Shown here piece after piece: positions 54,498 through 63,361 of a stretch of DNA of 64,000 bases. The first letter of the stretch is position 1. Each line of letters starts with the position of its first letter. Origin of the DNA: Clostridiaceae bacterium (GTDB lineage Bacteria; Bacillota; Clostridia; Peptostreptococcales; Natronincolaceae); the NCBI GenBank assembly GCA_018432235.1, contig JAHDLO010000018.1, positions 62,001 to 126,000 of the forward strand, written 5' to 3'. Made by a program: the position numbers and the translations under genes. The notes under the pieces are model-generated. The model was not told where the DNA came from. It saw nothing but the letters and a program-made list of their open reading frames with translations, and did not search any database.

Positions 54498-54799
54498 TTA
54501 AATATAAATCGTTTGTGATATATTTTACATTCGTAATTTAATATAATCTTTGAATACCTTTCTTTGTTACTCTAATGAACTACAGAATAAACTTCTTTTT
54601 TAAGATTTGGCTGAAACTATTAAATTATGCTACTGTTAATTTAAACCATACTGTAATATAATATAAATTCAATAATTTTGAAATTATTTTTTTGATAACA
54701 TAACCCCCAAGTTAACTGATATATTCGAGGCCAGCCATAATAACTCGGGAACCAGAGTAGCGGATTTATTAATTTTCTTCTCTAAGTCTTAAACATATA

Positions 54800-54823
54800 A
54801 AAGGCCACCCGAAGGCAGCCTTT
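54800..54823 (-). terminator. Terminator of thrS (UUCG tetraloop)
   Basis: On the minus strand AAAGGCTGCC and GGTGGCCTTT pair around a TTCG tetraloop, then TTTTAT. It separates thrS from the RiPP cluster. Confidence 0.85.
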
Positions 54824-54830
54824 TACCAAT

Positions 54831-54859
54831 GAGACAAAAGGAGCCGTCCCCTTTGTCTC
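54831..54859 (-). repeat. Stop-codon palindrome with GGGACG core (copy C)
   Basis: GAGACAAAAG (54831-54840) pairs with CTTTGTCTC (54851-54859) with one bulge; read on the minus strand the centre is GGGGACGG. The thrS stop codon (54862-54860) adjoins its arm. Confidence 0.7.
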
Positions 54860-56779
54860 TTATTGATACATCACTTTATCTTGAATTTCTGCTAATACAT
54901 CCTCAATGAATTGAGATGCTTCTACTGCCCCCAATTCACCCTTATCTCTTGATCTTACCGCCACCTGCTGAGCTTCAACCTCTTTATCACCGATTACCAG
55001 CATATAAGGCACCTTCAGCATTTGCGCTTCTCTTATTTTGTAGCCTATCTTCTCATTTCTTGTGTCTACCTCTACACGGATTCCCTTAGCGAACATTTCA
55101 TCCTTTAGCTTTAGGGCATATTCAAAATGCTTATCTGTGATAGGCAGTATTTTCACCTGAACCGGTGCCAGCCATGTTGGGAATTTACCTGCAAAATGCT
55201 CTACTAATATCCCAATAAAGCGCTCGATGCTGCCGTAAATAACCCTGTGAATCATTATCGGTCTATGCTTTTCACCATCGGTGCCAACATAGCTTAAGTC
55301 AAATCTTTGAGGCATCTGGAAATCCAGCTGAATAGTACCGCACTGCCAAGTACGTCCGATGCAATCCTCCAGATGGAAGTCGATTTTAGGGCCATAGAAG
55401 GCACCGTCTCCCTCATTGATTTTATAAGGTAGACCCTTAGCGTCTAATGCGCCCTGCAGGGCTGAAATAGCTAATTCCCAATCCTCATCGGAGCCCATTG
55501 AATCCTCTGGTCTTGTAGAAAGCTCAATATGATATTTAAAGCCAAACTTCTTGTAAATAAAGTCTACGAAGTCGATAACTCCAATGATCTCATCCTTAAT
55601 TTGCTCCGGCAGCATGAAGATATGAGCATCGTCCTGAGTAAAGCATCTAACCCTCATTAGTCCATGCAGCGCACCTGACAGCTCGTGGCGGTGAACTAAG
55701 CCCAGCTCTCCCATTCTAATAGGGAAATCACGGTAGCTGTACATTTTCCTCTTATAGGTTAAGATTGAGCCTGGGCAGTTCATTGGCTTAACTGCGTATT
55801 GCAGGTCGTCTATCTGAGTAAAGTACATATTCTTTTGATAATGATCCCAGTGGCCGGATTGCCGCCATAGATCTTCATTCAGAATAATCGGTGTCTTAAT
55901 TTCCTCATAGCCCCTCTTAACATGCTCATTTCTCCAGAAGTTCTCCAGCTCGTTTCTCACTACCATTCCCTTAGGATGGAAGAAGGGGAAGCCCGGACCC
56001 TCCTCTTGAATACTGAAGAGGTCTAATTCTCTACCAATTTTTCTGTGATCCCGCTTTTTTGCTTCTTCTAAACGATGAAGATATTCCTCTAAATCCTTTT
56101 TCTTTTCAAAGGAAGTACCATAAATCCTTTGAAGCATTTTTTTCTTTTCATCGCCCCTCCAGTAAGCCCCAGCTATACTCAATAGCTTCATAGCCTTAAT
56201 CTTGCCTGTGCTGGGTACATGGGGTCCGGCACAAAGGTCAACAAAATCTCCTTGCTTATAGAAGGATATTGTTACATCCTCAGGAAGGTCTTGAATCAAT
56301 TCAACCTTGTAGTCCTCATTCTTTTCCTTCATAAACGCAATGGCTTCATTTCTTGGCAGCTCAAATCTTTCCAGAGATAAATCCTCTTTAACAATTTTCT
56401 CCATCTCTTTCTCGATTTTCTCGAGATCCTCAGGAGTAAATTTATGCTCCGAGTCAAAATCGTAGTAGAAGCCGTTGTCTATCGCTGGTCCGATTGCCAG
56501 CTTTGTACCTGGGTATAATCGCTTTACAGCCTGAGCTAATATATGGGAGCTGGTATGACGGAAGAATTCCTTTCCATCCTCGTCCTCAAATCTTAGTATG
56601 CTTAATTGACAATCCTTTTCTACCGGATAGCTTAAATCCACTAAATTTCCATCAATTTCACCACCAACAGCCATTCTGGCAAGGCCTTCACTAATCTGCT
56701 TTGCAATATCCAGTACTGTGGTTCCTTTATCCACCTCTCTGAATGAGCCATCCTTCAAAACAATTTTTACCTTTTCCAT
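54860..56779 (-). CDS. thrS: Threonyl-tRNA synthetase
   Basis: The 639-residue protein is full length. It has the TGS domain at 1-62, the editing (SAD) domain with HTSSHILAQAVKRLYP, then the class II catalytic core with 'MNCPGSILTYKRKMYSYRDF' and a C-terminal anticodon-binding domain ('PVQVKILPITDKHFEYA'). The zinc ligands Cys (NCPGS), His (GLVHRHE) and His (MIHRVIYGS) are present. It charges tRNA-Thr and edits serine. The start has AGAAGGAGG upstream. T-box regulated; separated by a terminator from the RiPP cluster. Confidence 0.98.
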   Translation of the reverse strand: MEKVKIVLKDGSFREVDKGTTVLDIAKQISEGLARMAVGGEIDGNLVDLSYPVEKDCQLSILRFEDEDGKEFFRHTSSHILAQAVKRLYPGTKLAIGPAIDNGFYYDFDSEHKFTPEDLEKIEKEMEKIVKEDLSLERFELPRNEAIAFMKEKNEDYKVELIQDLPEDVTISFYKQGDFVDLCAGPHVPSTGKIKAMKLLSIAGAYWRGDEKKKMLQRIYGTSFEKKKDLEEYLHRLEEAKKRDHRKIGRELDLFSIQEEGPGFPFFHPKGMVVRNELENFWRNEHVKRGYEEIKTPIILNEDLWRQSGHWDHYQKNMYFTQIDDLQYAVKPMNCPGSILTYKRKMYSYRDFPIRMGELGLVHRHELSGALHGLMRVRCFTQDDAHIFMLPEQIKDEIIGVIDFVDFIYKKFGFKYHIELSTRPEDSMGSDEDWELAISALQGALDAKGLPYKINEGDGAFYGPKIDFHLEDCIGRTWQCGTIQLDFQMPQRFDLSYVGTDGEKHRPIMIHRVIYGSIERFIGILVEHFAGKFPTWLAPVQVKILPITDKHFEYALKLKDEMFAKGIRVEVDTRNEKIGYKIREAQMLKVPYMLVIGDKEVEAQQVAVRSRDKGELGAVEASQFIEDVLAEIQDKVMYQ

Positions 56780-56974
56780 GCCTATACCTCCTTCTTAATT
56801 TTTGATAAATTTTTGATTACACCCTTTGGCGCGTTAGATTAATGATAATCACAAAGTATATTTTTATATTGATATCAAAAATCGAATTGTATACTGTCTA
56901 AAGCTTTAGGGGTTAAATATACATTTTCACTGCCAGGTATCAGTTAATTTTCCCATGTACTTATTTTTTATAAA

Positions 56975-57226
56975 TAAAAAAAGCCCTCATCCTACTAAAG
57001 TATAGGACGAGAGCATATTCCCGCGGTTCCACCTAAATTGATATTATATCCGGCTTTGTGACTTTAACGGCGTCTACCGAATTCATTTTCACCGAGGCTA
57101 CTCTGAATCAGCTCCGAGGTAGTTTTCAATTATCCATATTCAGAAGCACTTTCAGCCGATGGCGCTTCCTCTCTTGGAACTGGGTTTAATTTACTCTTCC
57201 TCTTCACAGCTTTACAATATAATTTT
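56975..57226 (-). promoter_or_regulatory. T-box leader of thrS (specifier ACC)
   Basis: On the minus strand the leader carries AGGTGGAACCGCGG (57034-57021) followed by a terminator stem ending in a T run near 56979. The specifier ACC lies at 57120-57118, before TCGGAGCTG. Uncharged tRNA-Thr(GGU) would induce thrS. Confidence 0.93.
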
Positions 57227-57231
57227 AAATC

Positions 57232-57260
57232 ATTATATTCATAATTTACTGAAATGTCAA
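57232..57260 (-). promoter_or_regulatory. Promoter of the thrS T-box transcript
   Basis: On the minus strand TTGACA (57260-57255) and TATAAT (57237-57232) are 17 bases apart, a consensus sigma-A promoter. Confidence 0.9.
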
Positions 57261-57278
57261 GTGATATGATATTATTAT

Positions 57279-57881
57279 CTACTGAAATATGAATATTATT
57301 CCCTGCAATAGCCCTATAGCAAAACCCAGCACAGCACCTAATATTTCAATATGCTTTAATTCCTCTTTGGCTATTTTAAAAACCACTTCCTCCAGCTTTT
57401 CCATTGGAAAATCCAATATTCTGGTTTCAATCATGGCAGCTAAATCTATGCTATTGGTGGCCTTGTGAATCATACTCTCCATTGTATTATTTATTAATAC
57501 CCCTGCTTCATCATCTATAACATCATTTATGTAGCTCACTATTTTTTCCTTAAAGGCAGAGGGGATGATAGCCGGTAATCGACTGCTGACAATATCGTTT
57601 ATTTTCAGCTTGATTAAATCCACTATCTCCTGATTATTTTGATGAGAAACAAACTGCTCTACGATTTCCTCTATAGACAATAGCTCCTCCTGTATGGTCT
57701 GGCCTATGCTTCTGGCGATTTCTGCTTTCCTCTTAGGAATCAACCCCTGGATTTTTAGCTTAATTATTGGAATTTCAATAATGTTATAGGGCTTAAATAA
57801 GAGCTTTATTGCCAATAGGTTTGTGATCCAGCCTATTAGAGCCCCGATACATGCTAGAAATAGTATTCTGAAATAAATCAA
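57279..57881 (-). CDS. DUF445-family membrane protein
   Basis: The 200-residue product matches DUF445 (YheB-like): an N-terminal helix 'CIGALIGWITNLLAIKLLF', a long helical middle containing 'GLIPKRKAEIARSIGQTIQ', and a C-terminal membrane helix 'ILGAVLGFAIGLLQGIIFI'. Function is unknown; some members affect sporulation or envelope. The start TTG at 57881 has AGAGGTGA upstream; a GTG at 57890 is an alternative. It ends just upstream of the thrS promoter. Confidence 0.8.
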   Translation of the reverse strand: MIYFRILFLACIGALIGWITNLLAIKLLFKPYNIIEIPIIKLKIQGLIPKRKAEIARSIGQTIQEELLSIEEIVEQFVSHQNNQEIVDLIKLKINDIVSSRLPAIIPSAFKEKIVSYINDVIDDEAGVLINNTMESMIHKATNSIDLAAMIETRILDFPMEKLEEVVFKIAKEELKHIEILGAVLGFAIGLLQGIIFIFQ

Positions 57882-58021
57882 TTGTATCACCTCTTGTAAA
57901 ACTCATCTAAGTAGAACTGCCTTAGCACTTCTTATTTAAAGGTTTTAAATTAAACACAAGAAAAATTATATCACTATTTCCTAGCTTCACCAATATTAAT
58001 TTTTTAAATCACAAAAAAAAT

Positions 58022-58036
58022 TCCCCTACAGGGGAT
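58022..58036 (-). terminator. Terminator of ytxC
   Basis: On the minus strand ATCCCC and GGGGA form a short stem with a four-base loop and are followed by eight T, at the ytxC stop. Confidence 0.8.
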
Positions 58037-58040
58037 GGGT

Positions 58041-58952
58041 TTATTCCTGATGATGATAGTGGGCATTTACCTTGCACCATTCACATCCGTTACAAATTTT
58101 AACTCTATTTGCAAAAACCCGAGTAATTGTCTTGATAACATCGGTTCTTTTTAATATATTTGATTGATGTATATAGACAAATTTTGGTGCTATTGTGATT
58201 AAGGAGCTAATTAACAAATCATCATAGGTCAAAAAATTGTTTTCAGAAATCTCTGAGGCTATATCCTTAATATAGTCATTATTTATGATATTGTTATTTT
58301 CATCATACAGCGTATATTTGCCATCGGCCTCTAATATGATGTGTATGGTTTCTATCTTTGAATCCTGTATATCCACAAAATATTTTAACAGCTTGATGAA
58401 CTCGTTATACTCCTTATCCAGTAAAAAATCCTCTACGGCCTTTTCCACAGTTTCCTCCAGCTCCAGCATGTAATCCTTCAGCCTGAAGGTAAGAAAACCC
58501 TTTAAATTCATTTGAAAATCATTATTTAAATATGCGATGATATTTGATATTATTTTTTTCTTGCGTGATGATGCTTCATTGAAGTTCAGCATTTTTCCTT
58601 CATCATTTAGTATTTGTACTGTATTCTTCTCTATTTCCATACGTTCCTTTATATCGAAGTAATAATACTCCTGCTCAATAATTTTACGAATAAGCTGGGG
58701 CTCTTCATATAGTTGAATATAATCCCATAAAGCATTTGCAACACAATACTTAAATATATTTATAAAATCGCTGATGGGATAATTCTTTATGCTCTCAATC
58801 CTGACACTATATTTAAGCAAGCTAAGGTCATCCTTTGATTCAATTTCTTCCTCAAGAATAACACCTTCATTAACAAAGCTCTCTACCTGTCTATCTAATT
58901 TATCTTTAATAACATCAATATTTCTATCCACGGTAAGCAACAGCAAATTCAA
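58041..58952 (-). CDS. ytxC: Putative sporulation protein YtxC
   Basis: The 303-residue protein resembles YtxC of endospore formers: largely alpha-helical, with 'NDFQMNLKGFLTFRLKDYM' in the middle and a C-terminal cysteine cluster 'ICNGCEWCKVNAHYHHQE' that may bind metal. The biochemical role is unknown; the family is confined to spore formers. The start is TTG with AAGGGAGTGA upstream. It is monocistronic. The 470 bases upstream (58953-59419) are AT-rich and hold only a loose inverted repeat around 59129-59171. Confidence 0.8.
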   Translation of the reverse strand: MNLLLLTVDRNIDVIKDKLDRQVESFVNEGVILEEEIESKDDLSLLKYSVRIESIKNYPISDFINIFKYCVANALWDYIQLYEEPQLIRKIIEQEYYYFDIKERMEIEKNTVQILNDEGKMLNFNEASSRKKKIISNIIAYLNNDFQMNLKGFLTFRLKDYMLELEETVEKAVEDFLLDKEYNEFIKLLKYFVDIQDSKIETIHIILEADGKYTLYDENNNIINNDYIKDIASEISENNFLTYDDLLISSLITIAPKFVYIHQSNILKRTDVIKTITRVFANRVKICNGCEWCKVNAHYHHQE

Positions 58953-59365
58953 TTAAAATCACTCCCTTCTGCTGTATTAGTAGTATATGATTTATAAACT
59001 AGGATATTCTGCTGAGAAATTTACATTAAATTGAAACATATCCAAGTTTCTTAAAAATATCCTCTTAAGTAATGGAACATCGTTGTCTAATGGCGTTACT
59101 AATATTTGGCTTGAATTAATTGTATTTTATTAATACCCCTTTATTTCTTTATAAACAAGGGTTGTATTAATCGTAAATAAGTAAACCTCATATGTAATGC
59201 AATAAATTTTAGACAGCTTCCGTTTACCAGCTTTAACTTAAACTTAAACTAATTAAATTTTAAGGTATTTATAGGCATATTAAATCCTATATAATTTTTA
59301 ATTCTTTATAGTATATGAAGCTTTATCAATTAGTGACAGTATAATATTTGGTAATAAGCTAGTTC

Positions 59366-59412
59366 AAAAAAATAAAAAAGGCAAATGCTTGATTTACCTT
59401 TTTTATTTTTTT
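59366..59412 (-). terminator. Terminator after the DUF2812 gene
   Basis: About 20 bases on each side (59366-59385 and 59392-59412) pair with one mismatch, ending in a T-rich run on the minus strand just past the stop at 59420. Confidence 0.7.
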
Positions 59413-59419
59413 GGAATTT

Positions 59420-59959
59420 CTACTCATAGAGCTGCTTCGTCTTTTTTAGTCCCCTTAGTTTTTTGAAATATCTGGTAGCCAAGCCTAAAGTAACTACCGC
59501 AAGTGTAAAGTTTAAGGAAATAAATGGTGATATATAGTGATTGGGTCGTCTCAGCATTATGTTAAATAGGTTCATCCCAGGTATTGCATTCCCTAAGCCT
59601 ACAATCAAAAATAACGTAAAAATACTTTTATAATGCTTTATTTTAGAGTCGATGTCTGAAAAAATTTCAAAGGGACCTTCTGTGCTTTTCTTTCTAAAAT
59701 ATGCCCATCTACCCCATTTCCCAACATATTCAACACCAATTGACTCCATAAATCTGATATAGTCCTGACTTTCAGGATGTGTTACCAGCTGTGGAAGCAG
59801 TTCAATGCGATATATAAACTCTCCTGGCGTCCCCTCTTCAAACAAGTACCTTGTCAATGCAAAATTAATAAAGTTCATACCCTTGGCTGCCATTTGATTC
59901 AACCATACTTCTTCCTTTTCGTAATCGAAAAACCACCTATAAATCACATGCCTCTTCAT
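59420..59959 (-). CDS. DUF2812 membrane protein, PadR partner
   Basis: The 179-residue protein opens with the DUF2812 region ('DYEKEEVWLNQMAAKGMNF' and 'YVGKWGRWAYFRKK') and ends with two membrane helices. DUF2812 proteins are almost always encoded next to a PadR regulator and are thought to act as membrane sensors or effectors. Its ATG overlaps the PadR stop by ATGA, so translation is coupled. Confidence 0.85.
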   Translation of the reverse strand: MKRHVIYRWFFDYEKEEVWLNQMAAKGMNFINFALTRYLFEEGTPGEFIYRIELLPQLVTHPESQDYIRFMESIGVEYVGKWGRWAYFRKKSTEGPFEIFSDIDSKIKHYKSIFTLFLIVGLGNAIPGMNLFNIMLRRPNHYISPFISLNFTLAVVTLGLATRYFKKLRGLKKTKQLYE

Positions 59960-60285
59960 ATAGCGTCCTCCCCTGCAATTTGATAACCATGCTCCAATAA
60001 TTCCTTCAATCTTTTTAACTCATCCTTAACCACCTGTTTACCAAGTGGGGTTATTTCATATTCCTTCTTCCTTTCCCCCATATCCATCGATACGGCTTTT
60101 ATCCAGCCCTTTTCAACAAGGGTATTTAGTGCACCATATAAAGTGCCCGCCCCCAGCACAACTCTTTCATTGCTTATCTCTCGTACAAATTGCATAATTC
60201 CATATCCGTGGAGAGGCTTAAATAATGAAAGCAATATATAAAATACAGCTTCAGTAAGGGCTCCCCGATCTTGACTTTCCGGCAT
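59956..60285 (-). CDS. PadR-family transcriptional regulator
   Basis: The 109 residues are a PadR winged helix ('EAVFYILLSLFKPLHGYGI' and 'GAGTLYGALNTLVEKGWIK') with a short C-terminal dimer helix (subfamily s2 size). PadR proteins repress their own operon and often an envelope-stress or efflux gene. The start has TAAGGAGCTG upstream. It forms an operon with the DUF2812 gene and has a candidate operator in its promoter. Confidence 0.92.
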   Translation of the reverse strand: MPESQDRGALTEAVFYILLSLFKPLHGYGIMQFVREISNERVVLGAGTLYGALNTLVEKGWIKAVSMDMGERKKEYEITPLGKQVVKDELKRLKELLEHGYQIAGEDAI

Positions 60286-60343
60286 ACTATTCAGCTCCTT
60301 AATTACGGTTGACGTTATATCGGTTACCGTTATATCTACTATC

Positions 60344-60373
60344 AGTATATCGCCAAACGATATAATGTGTCAA
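60344..60373 (-). promoter_or_regulatory. padR promoter with embedded operator
   Basis: On the minus strand TTGACA (60373-60368) and TATACT (60349-60344) are separated by 18 bases. The perfect inverted repeat TATATCG-N5-CGATATA (60346-60364) fills that spacer, as expected of an autoregulatory PadR site. Confidence 0.8.
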
Positions 60374-60542
60374 TATAATCTTATGGTTTTTTTGTAGAAT
60401 TTTTATAATATGCTTGAGCGTAACGAGTTTGCAGCCTTTAGCTTTTTTATTGGTGTGAATTTTAGAATTGCCTGTTTTATAAATCTAAATCCGCCTCCAG
60501 CGTTACAAGCAGCTTCATTTTACCTTTTCACAACACAAAAAA

Positions 60543-60578
60543 ACCTACACTTCCAACTCCTAGAGTTAAAGTATAGGT
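60543..60578 (-). terminator. Terminator of the tRNA operon
   Basis: ACCTACACT (60543-60551) pairs with AGTATAGGT (60570-60578), with an inner AACTC/GAGTT stem, followed by seven T on the minus strand. Confidence 0.85.
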
Positions 60579-60591
60579 CATGATTATAAAT

Positions 60592-60666
<75 letters not shown>

Positions 60667-60671
60667 ATATT

Positions 60672-60746
60672 TGGAGCGGAAGACGGGACTCGAACCCGCG
60701 ACCCTCGCCTTGGCAAGGCGATGCTCTACCACTGAGCCACTTCCGC
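60672..60746 (-). tRNA. tRNA-Gly (GCC), CCA encoded
   Basis: On the minus strand the acceptor GCGGAAG pairs with CTTCCGC, the anticodon loop is TTGCCAA (anticodon GCC), the T-loop is GTTCGAGTC, and CCA is encoded. Confidence 0.97.
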
Positions 60747-60751
60747 ATTTT

Positions 60752-60827
60752 TGGTGCCCAGAGGCGGAATCGAACCACCGACACGGGGATTTTCAGTCCC
60801 CTGCTCTACCGACTGAGCTATCTGGGC
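60752..60827 (-). tRNA. tRNA-Phe (GAA), CCA encoded
   Basis: On the minus strand the acceptor GCCCAGA pairs with TCTGGGC, the D-loop has GCTCAGTCGGTAGAGC, the anticodon loop is CTGAAAA (anticodon GAA), the T-loop is GTTCGATTC, and CCA is encoded. First gene of a three-tRNA transcript. Confidence 0.97.
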
Positions 60828-60830
60828 AAA

Positions 60831-60889
60831 TTTACTTTGTCTTAAACAGTGACAAAGTAAAGTATACTCTATTTCTATGCTTTTTTCAA
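60831..60889 (-). promoter_or_regulatory. tRNA operon promoter and leader hairpin
   Basis: On the minus strand TTGAAA (60889-60884) and TATACT (60866-60861) are 17 bases apart. Downstream, TTTACTTTGTC (60831-60841) pairs perfectly with GACAAAGTAAA (60851-60861), placing an 11-bp hairpin in the 5' leader of the transcript, which processing would remove. Confidence 0.8.
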
Positions 60890-61025
60890 GGGTAAATAAC
60901 ATCATTATTACTAAAATTTATCCTATCTAGACTTGCATAATTAAGAAAGTTCATTCTTCCATTGATATCCAGCCTTCCTCAATCTGCCTATAGCCTACAT
61001 AATATTTTATTGCGGCGAAAGAATA

Positions 61026-61907
61026 TTAATTCATTCTTTCAAGCAATCCCAGTAATCTTTCTTTATCAAAATAATACTTCTTGTTACAGAAGTGGCAAAC
61101 CATTTCAGCTCCGCCATCCTCTTCAATTATCTCTGTAAGTGCCTCTCTGCCTATAGATATCAGTGCATTTTCAAGCCTTTCTTCATGGCAGTCACAAATA
61201 AAGTCCACCTCATAGGAATCTAAAAGCTTATACGCCATGTCACCGATAATGTATTCCAGTATCGCCTCTGCTCCCATGTCTCTGCTTAAAAGTGTACTTA
61301 TGGACTCCAGCTCCTGTAGTCTATTTTCAAGTATAAATAGCAGATTTTCGTCAATTCCCGGCATTACCTGTATGATGTAGCCTCCTGCCGCCTTAATGGA
61401 ATAGTCCACATCCACCAAGACTCCTAATCCTACTGCAGATGGCTGCTGCTCTGAATACAGGAAATATGATGCAAAGTCCTCAGCAATTTCACCGGATACC
61501 AGAGGACATGTACCTGAATATGGCTCTCTTAATCCGATGTCCTTGATGACAACTATTTCTCCATTTGTGCCGACAGCAGCGCCTACATTTAGCTTATTGG
61601 GTTCATAAAAGGTAGACTCTACAACAGGATTGGCTACATAGCCCTTGACATTTCCTTCGGCATTGCCCACAACAACAATTGGTCCCAGTGGACCCCCACC
61701 GTTAATTTTTACAGTTATTTTATGATTGTCTCCCTTAAGCATAATCCCCATAATCGAAGTTGCTGTTAGGGTTCTTCCAAGGGCAGCTATAGCAACAGGA
61801 GAAGCCCCATGCATGCTTCTGGCCCTTTCAACCATAGCTGTAGTATCGGCGACAAAAACTCTTATATGATTATTTGCGGCAGTGGCCCTTAGTATTCTGC
61901 TCTTCAT
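61026..61907 (-). CDS. hslO: Redox-regulated chaperone Hsp33
   Basis: The 293-residue protein has the Hsp33 N-domain ('ATAANNHIRVFVADTTAMVE', 'GDNHKITVKINGGGPLGP') and the C-terminal zinc-binding switch CDC (about 238-240) and CHFC (about 271-274). Under oxidising heat stress the four cysteines form disulfides, zinc is released and the chaperone becomes active. The start has CGAGGTGATTTGTA upstream. Monocistronic here. Confidence 0.96.
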   Translation of the reverse strand: MKSRILRATAANNHIRVFVADTTAMVERARSMHGASPVAIAALGRTLTATSIMGIMLKGDNHKITVKINGGGPLGPIVVVGNAEGNVKGYVANPVVESTFYEPNKLNVGAAVGTNGEIVVIKDIGLREPYSGTCPLVSGEIAEDFASYFLYSEQQPSAVGLGVLVDVDYSIKAAGGYIIQVMPGIDENLLFILENRLQELESISTLLSRDMGAEAILEYIIGDMAYKLLDSYEVDFICDCHEERLENALISIGREALTEIIEEDGGAEMVCHFCNKKYYFDKERLLGLLERMN

Positions 61908-61998
61908 TACAAATCACCTCGTTTAACTTAATCTATTTAGTATTCTATTTTAACCCATTTTTATTTAAATCCACATGCGAATTAAAAATGTACAAAAA

Positions 61999-62022
61999 AA
62001 CAAGTTGGATAACCAACTTGTT
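61999..62022 (-). terminator. Terminator of the cold-shock gene
   Basis: AACAAGTTGG (61999-62008) pairs with CCAACTTGTT (62013-62022) around a four-base loop, then seven T on the minus strand. Confidence 0.9.
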
Positions 62023-62077
62023 ATTGATAAAGTCAATATACTAACCTTCTATAGTCATCTTATCACTAAGAATATAA

Positions 62078-62281
62078 CTATTTTACTGGAGTTACGTTAG
62101 CAGCTTGCTTACCTTTTTCGCCTTGAACTACTTCGAATTCAACTGTTTGGCCTTCTTCTAATGTCTTGAAGCCATTTGAATTGATTGCAGAAAAGTGTAC
62201 AAATACGTCTTCTCCATTGTCTCTTGTAACGAATCCAAAACCTTTTTCTGCATTAAACCACTTTACTTGTCCTTTTTCCAT
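62078..62281 (-). CDS. Cold-shock protein, CspA family
   Basis: The 67-residue protein is a single cold-shock domain with both RNA-binding motifs (KGFGFVTR and DVFVHFSA). It binds single-stranded RNA/DNA and melts mRNA structure. The start has AGGAGG upstream. Monocistronic with its own terminator. Confidence 0.97.
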   Translation of the reverse strand: MEKGQVKWFNAEKGFGFVTRDNGEDVFVHFSAINSNGFKTLEEGQTVEFEVVQGEKGKQAANVTPVK

Positions 62282-62387
62282 CTTAAATAAAACCTCCTAA
62301 AATTTGAATATGACAACCATGCTGCCATCCCAAATATTGTAACACAGGGAAGCACCTGTGTCAATCACTTGAATTTCGTATATATCA

Positions 62388-63131
62388 TTATTTTTTTACT
62401 TTAAAGAAAATTCTTTCACTATTTTCGACGGGAGAACTCAATTTAAAAGCTTCATAGACCGAGATATCCCGAAATCCTGCTTCTTTTAAAAGGGCGATGA
62501 TTTCCTCAGAATGATACGCTTTTTGAAGATGAAACTCCTCCACCTTCTTAAAGAGAGCATCTGACTCAATAAAAAGGGTTAAGTCCATCTCTACAGTATC
62601 CGTTTCTTCGTCAAAATAATTCTCCCATAAATAACATAAATCCCCGAGATTCTCACCAAAGGTGTTATTTCCTAAGATATTCTTCAGCTTAAAATAGGAA
62701 CTAATATCAAATATAAAGACCCCTTCAGGACTCAATAGCTTGTGGACAGAGGAAAAAACCTTCAAAAGCTCGGATTCCTCTACAATATAATTAATGCCGT
62801 CACAAAGACACAAAACAGAGTCGAAGGTCTGATTCTCCACCTCCAGCTCCCTCATATCCTGCTGCAGAAATAATATCCTTGCCTGAGACTCAGCCGCCTT
62901 ATCTGCCGCCACCATCAGCATATCCTCAGATATATCTGAAGCAGTCATATCGTAGCCCCTAAGACTAAGAGGAATCGTTATATTTCCGGTCCCACAGGCC
63001 AGCTCCAATATTTTTTTAGGAGCGAGTCCTTCCCTTTTAAAGAGCGCTTCGATATATACCACCCACTGTTGATAATCAACATCCGTCATCAAGCTATCAT
63101 ATACATAAGCAAAGCTGCCATATTGATCCAT
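62388..63131 (-). CDS. Class I SAM-dependent methyltransferase (YqeM-like)
   Basis: The 247-residue enzyme has motif I ILELACGTGN (about 41-50), motif II region 'ASDISEDMLMVAADKA' and 'FDSVLCLCDGINYI', typical of the Methyltransf_25 group. It opens with 'YGSFAYVYDSLMTDVDY', as in YqeM-type proteins of Firmicutes. The substrate is unknown; YqeM homologues often sit near tRNA or ribosome genes. The start has AAAGGAG upstream. Confidence 0.85.
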   Translation of the reverse strand: MDQYGSFAYVYDSLMTDVDYQQWVVYIEALFKREGLAPKKILELACGTGNITIPLSLRGYDMTASDISEDMLMVAADKAAESQARILFLQQDMRELEVENQTFDSVLCLCDGINYIVEESELLKVFSSVHKLLSPEGVFIFDISSYFKLKNILGNNTFGENLGDLCYLWENYFDEETDTVEMDLTLFIESDALFKKVEEFHLQKAYHSEEIIALLKEAGFRDISVYEAFKLSSPVENSERIFFKVKK

Positions 63132-63320
63132 CTGCTAATCTCCTTTAAAATATAATCAATTTATATTATACAGCGTAATTTGGATATAAAATAGGTTTTC
63201 TTTATAACTGATTAAATATTAGATAAGGACTGTATATGAATCTTTATTTTTACTTTACCATGTTTATTTTTACTTAAAATAGCTGCATGTGTCAGCAAGT
63301 GAATTTGCTGATGCCATAAC

Positions 63321-63361
63321 AAAGGAAGCTCAGAATAGGCTAACTATTCTGAGCTTCCTTT
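63321..63361 (-). terminator. Perfect 18-bp terminator hairpin overlapping the SASP 3' end
   Basis: AAAGGAAGCTCAGAATAG (63321-63338) pairs perfectly with 63344-63361 around a five-base loop. On the minus strand the first arm is the last codons of the SASP gene and the stop (63342-63340) is in the loop. Confidence 0.85.
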
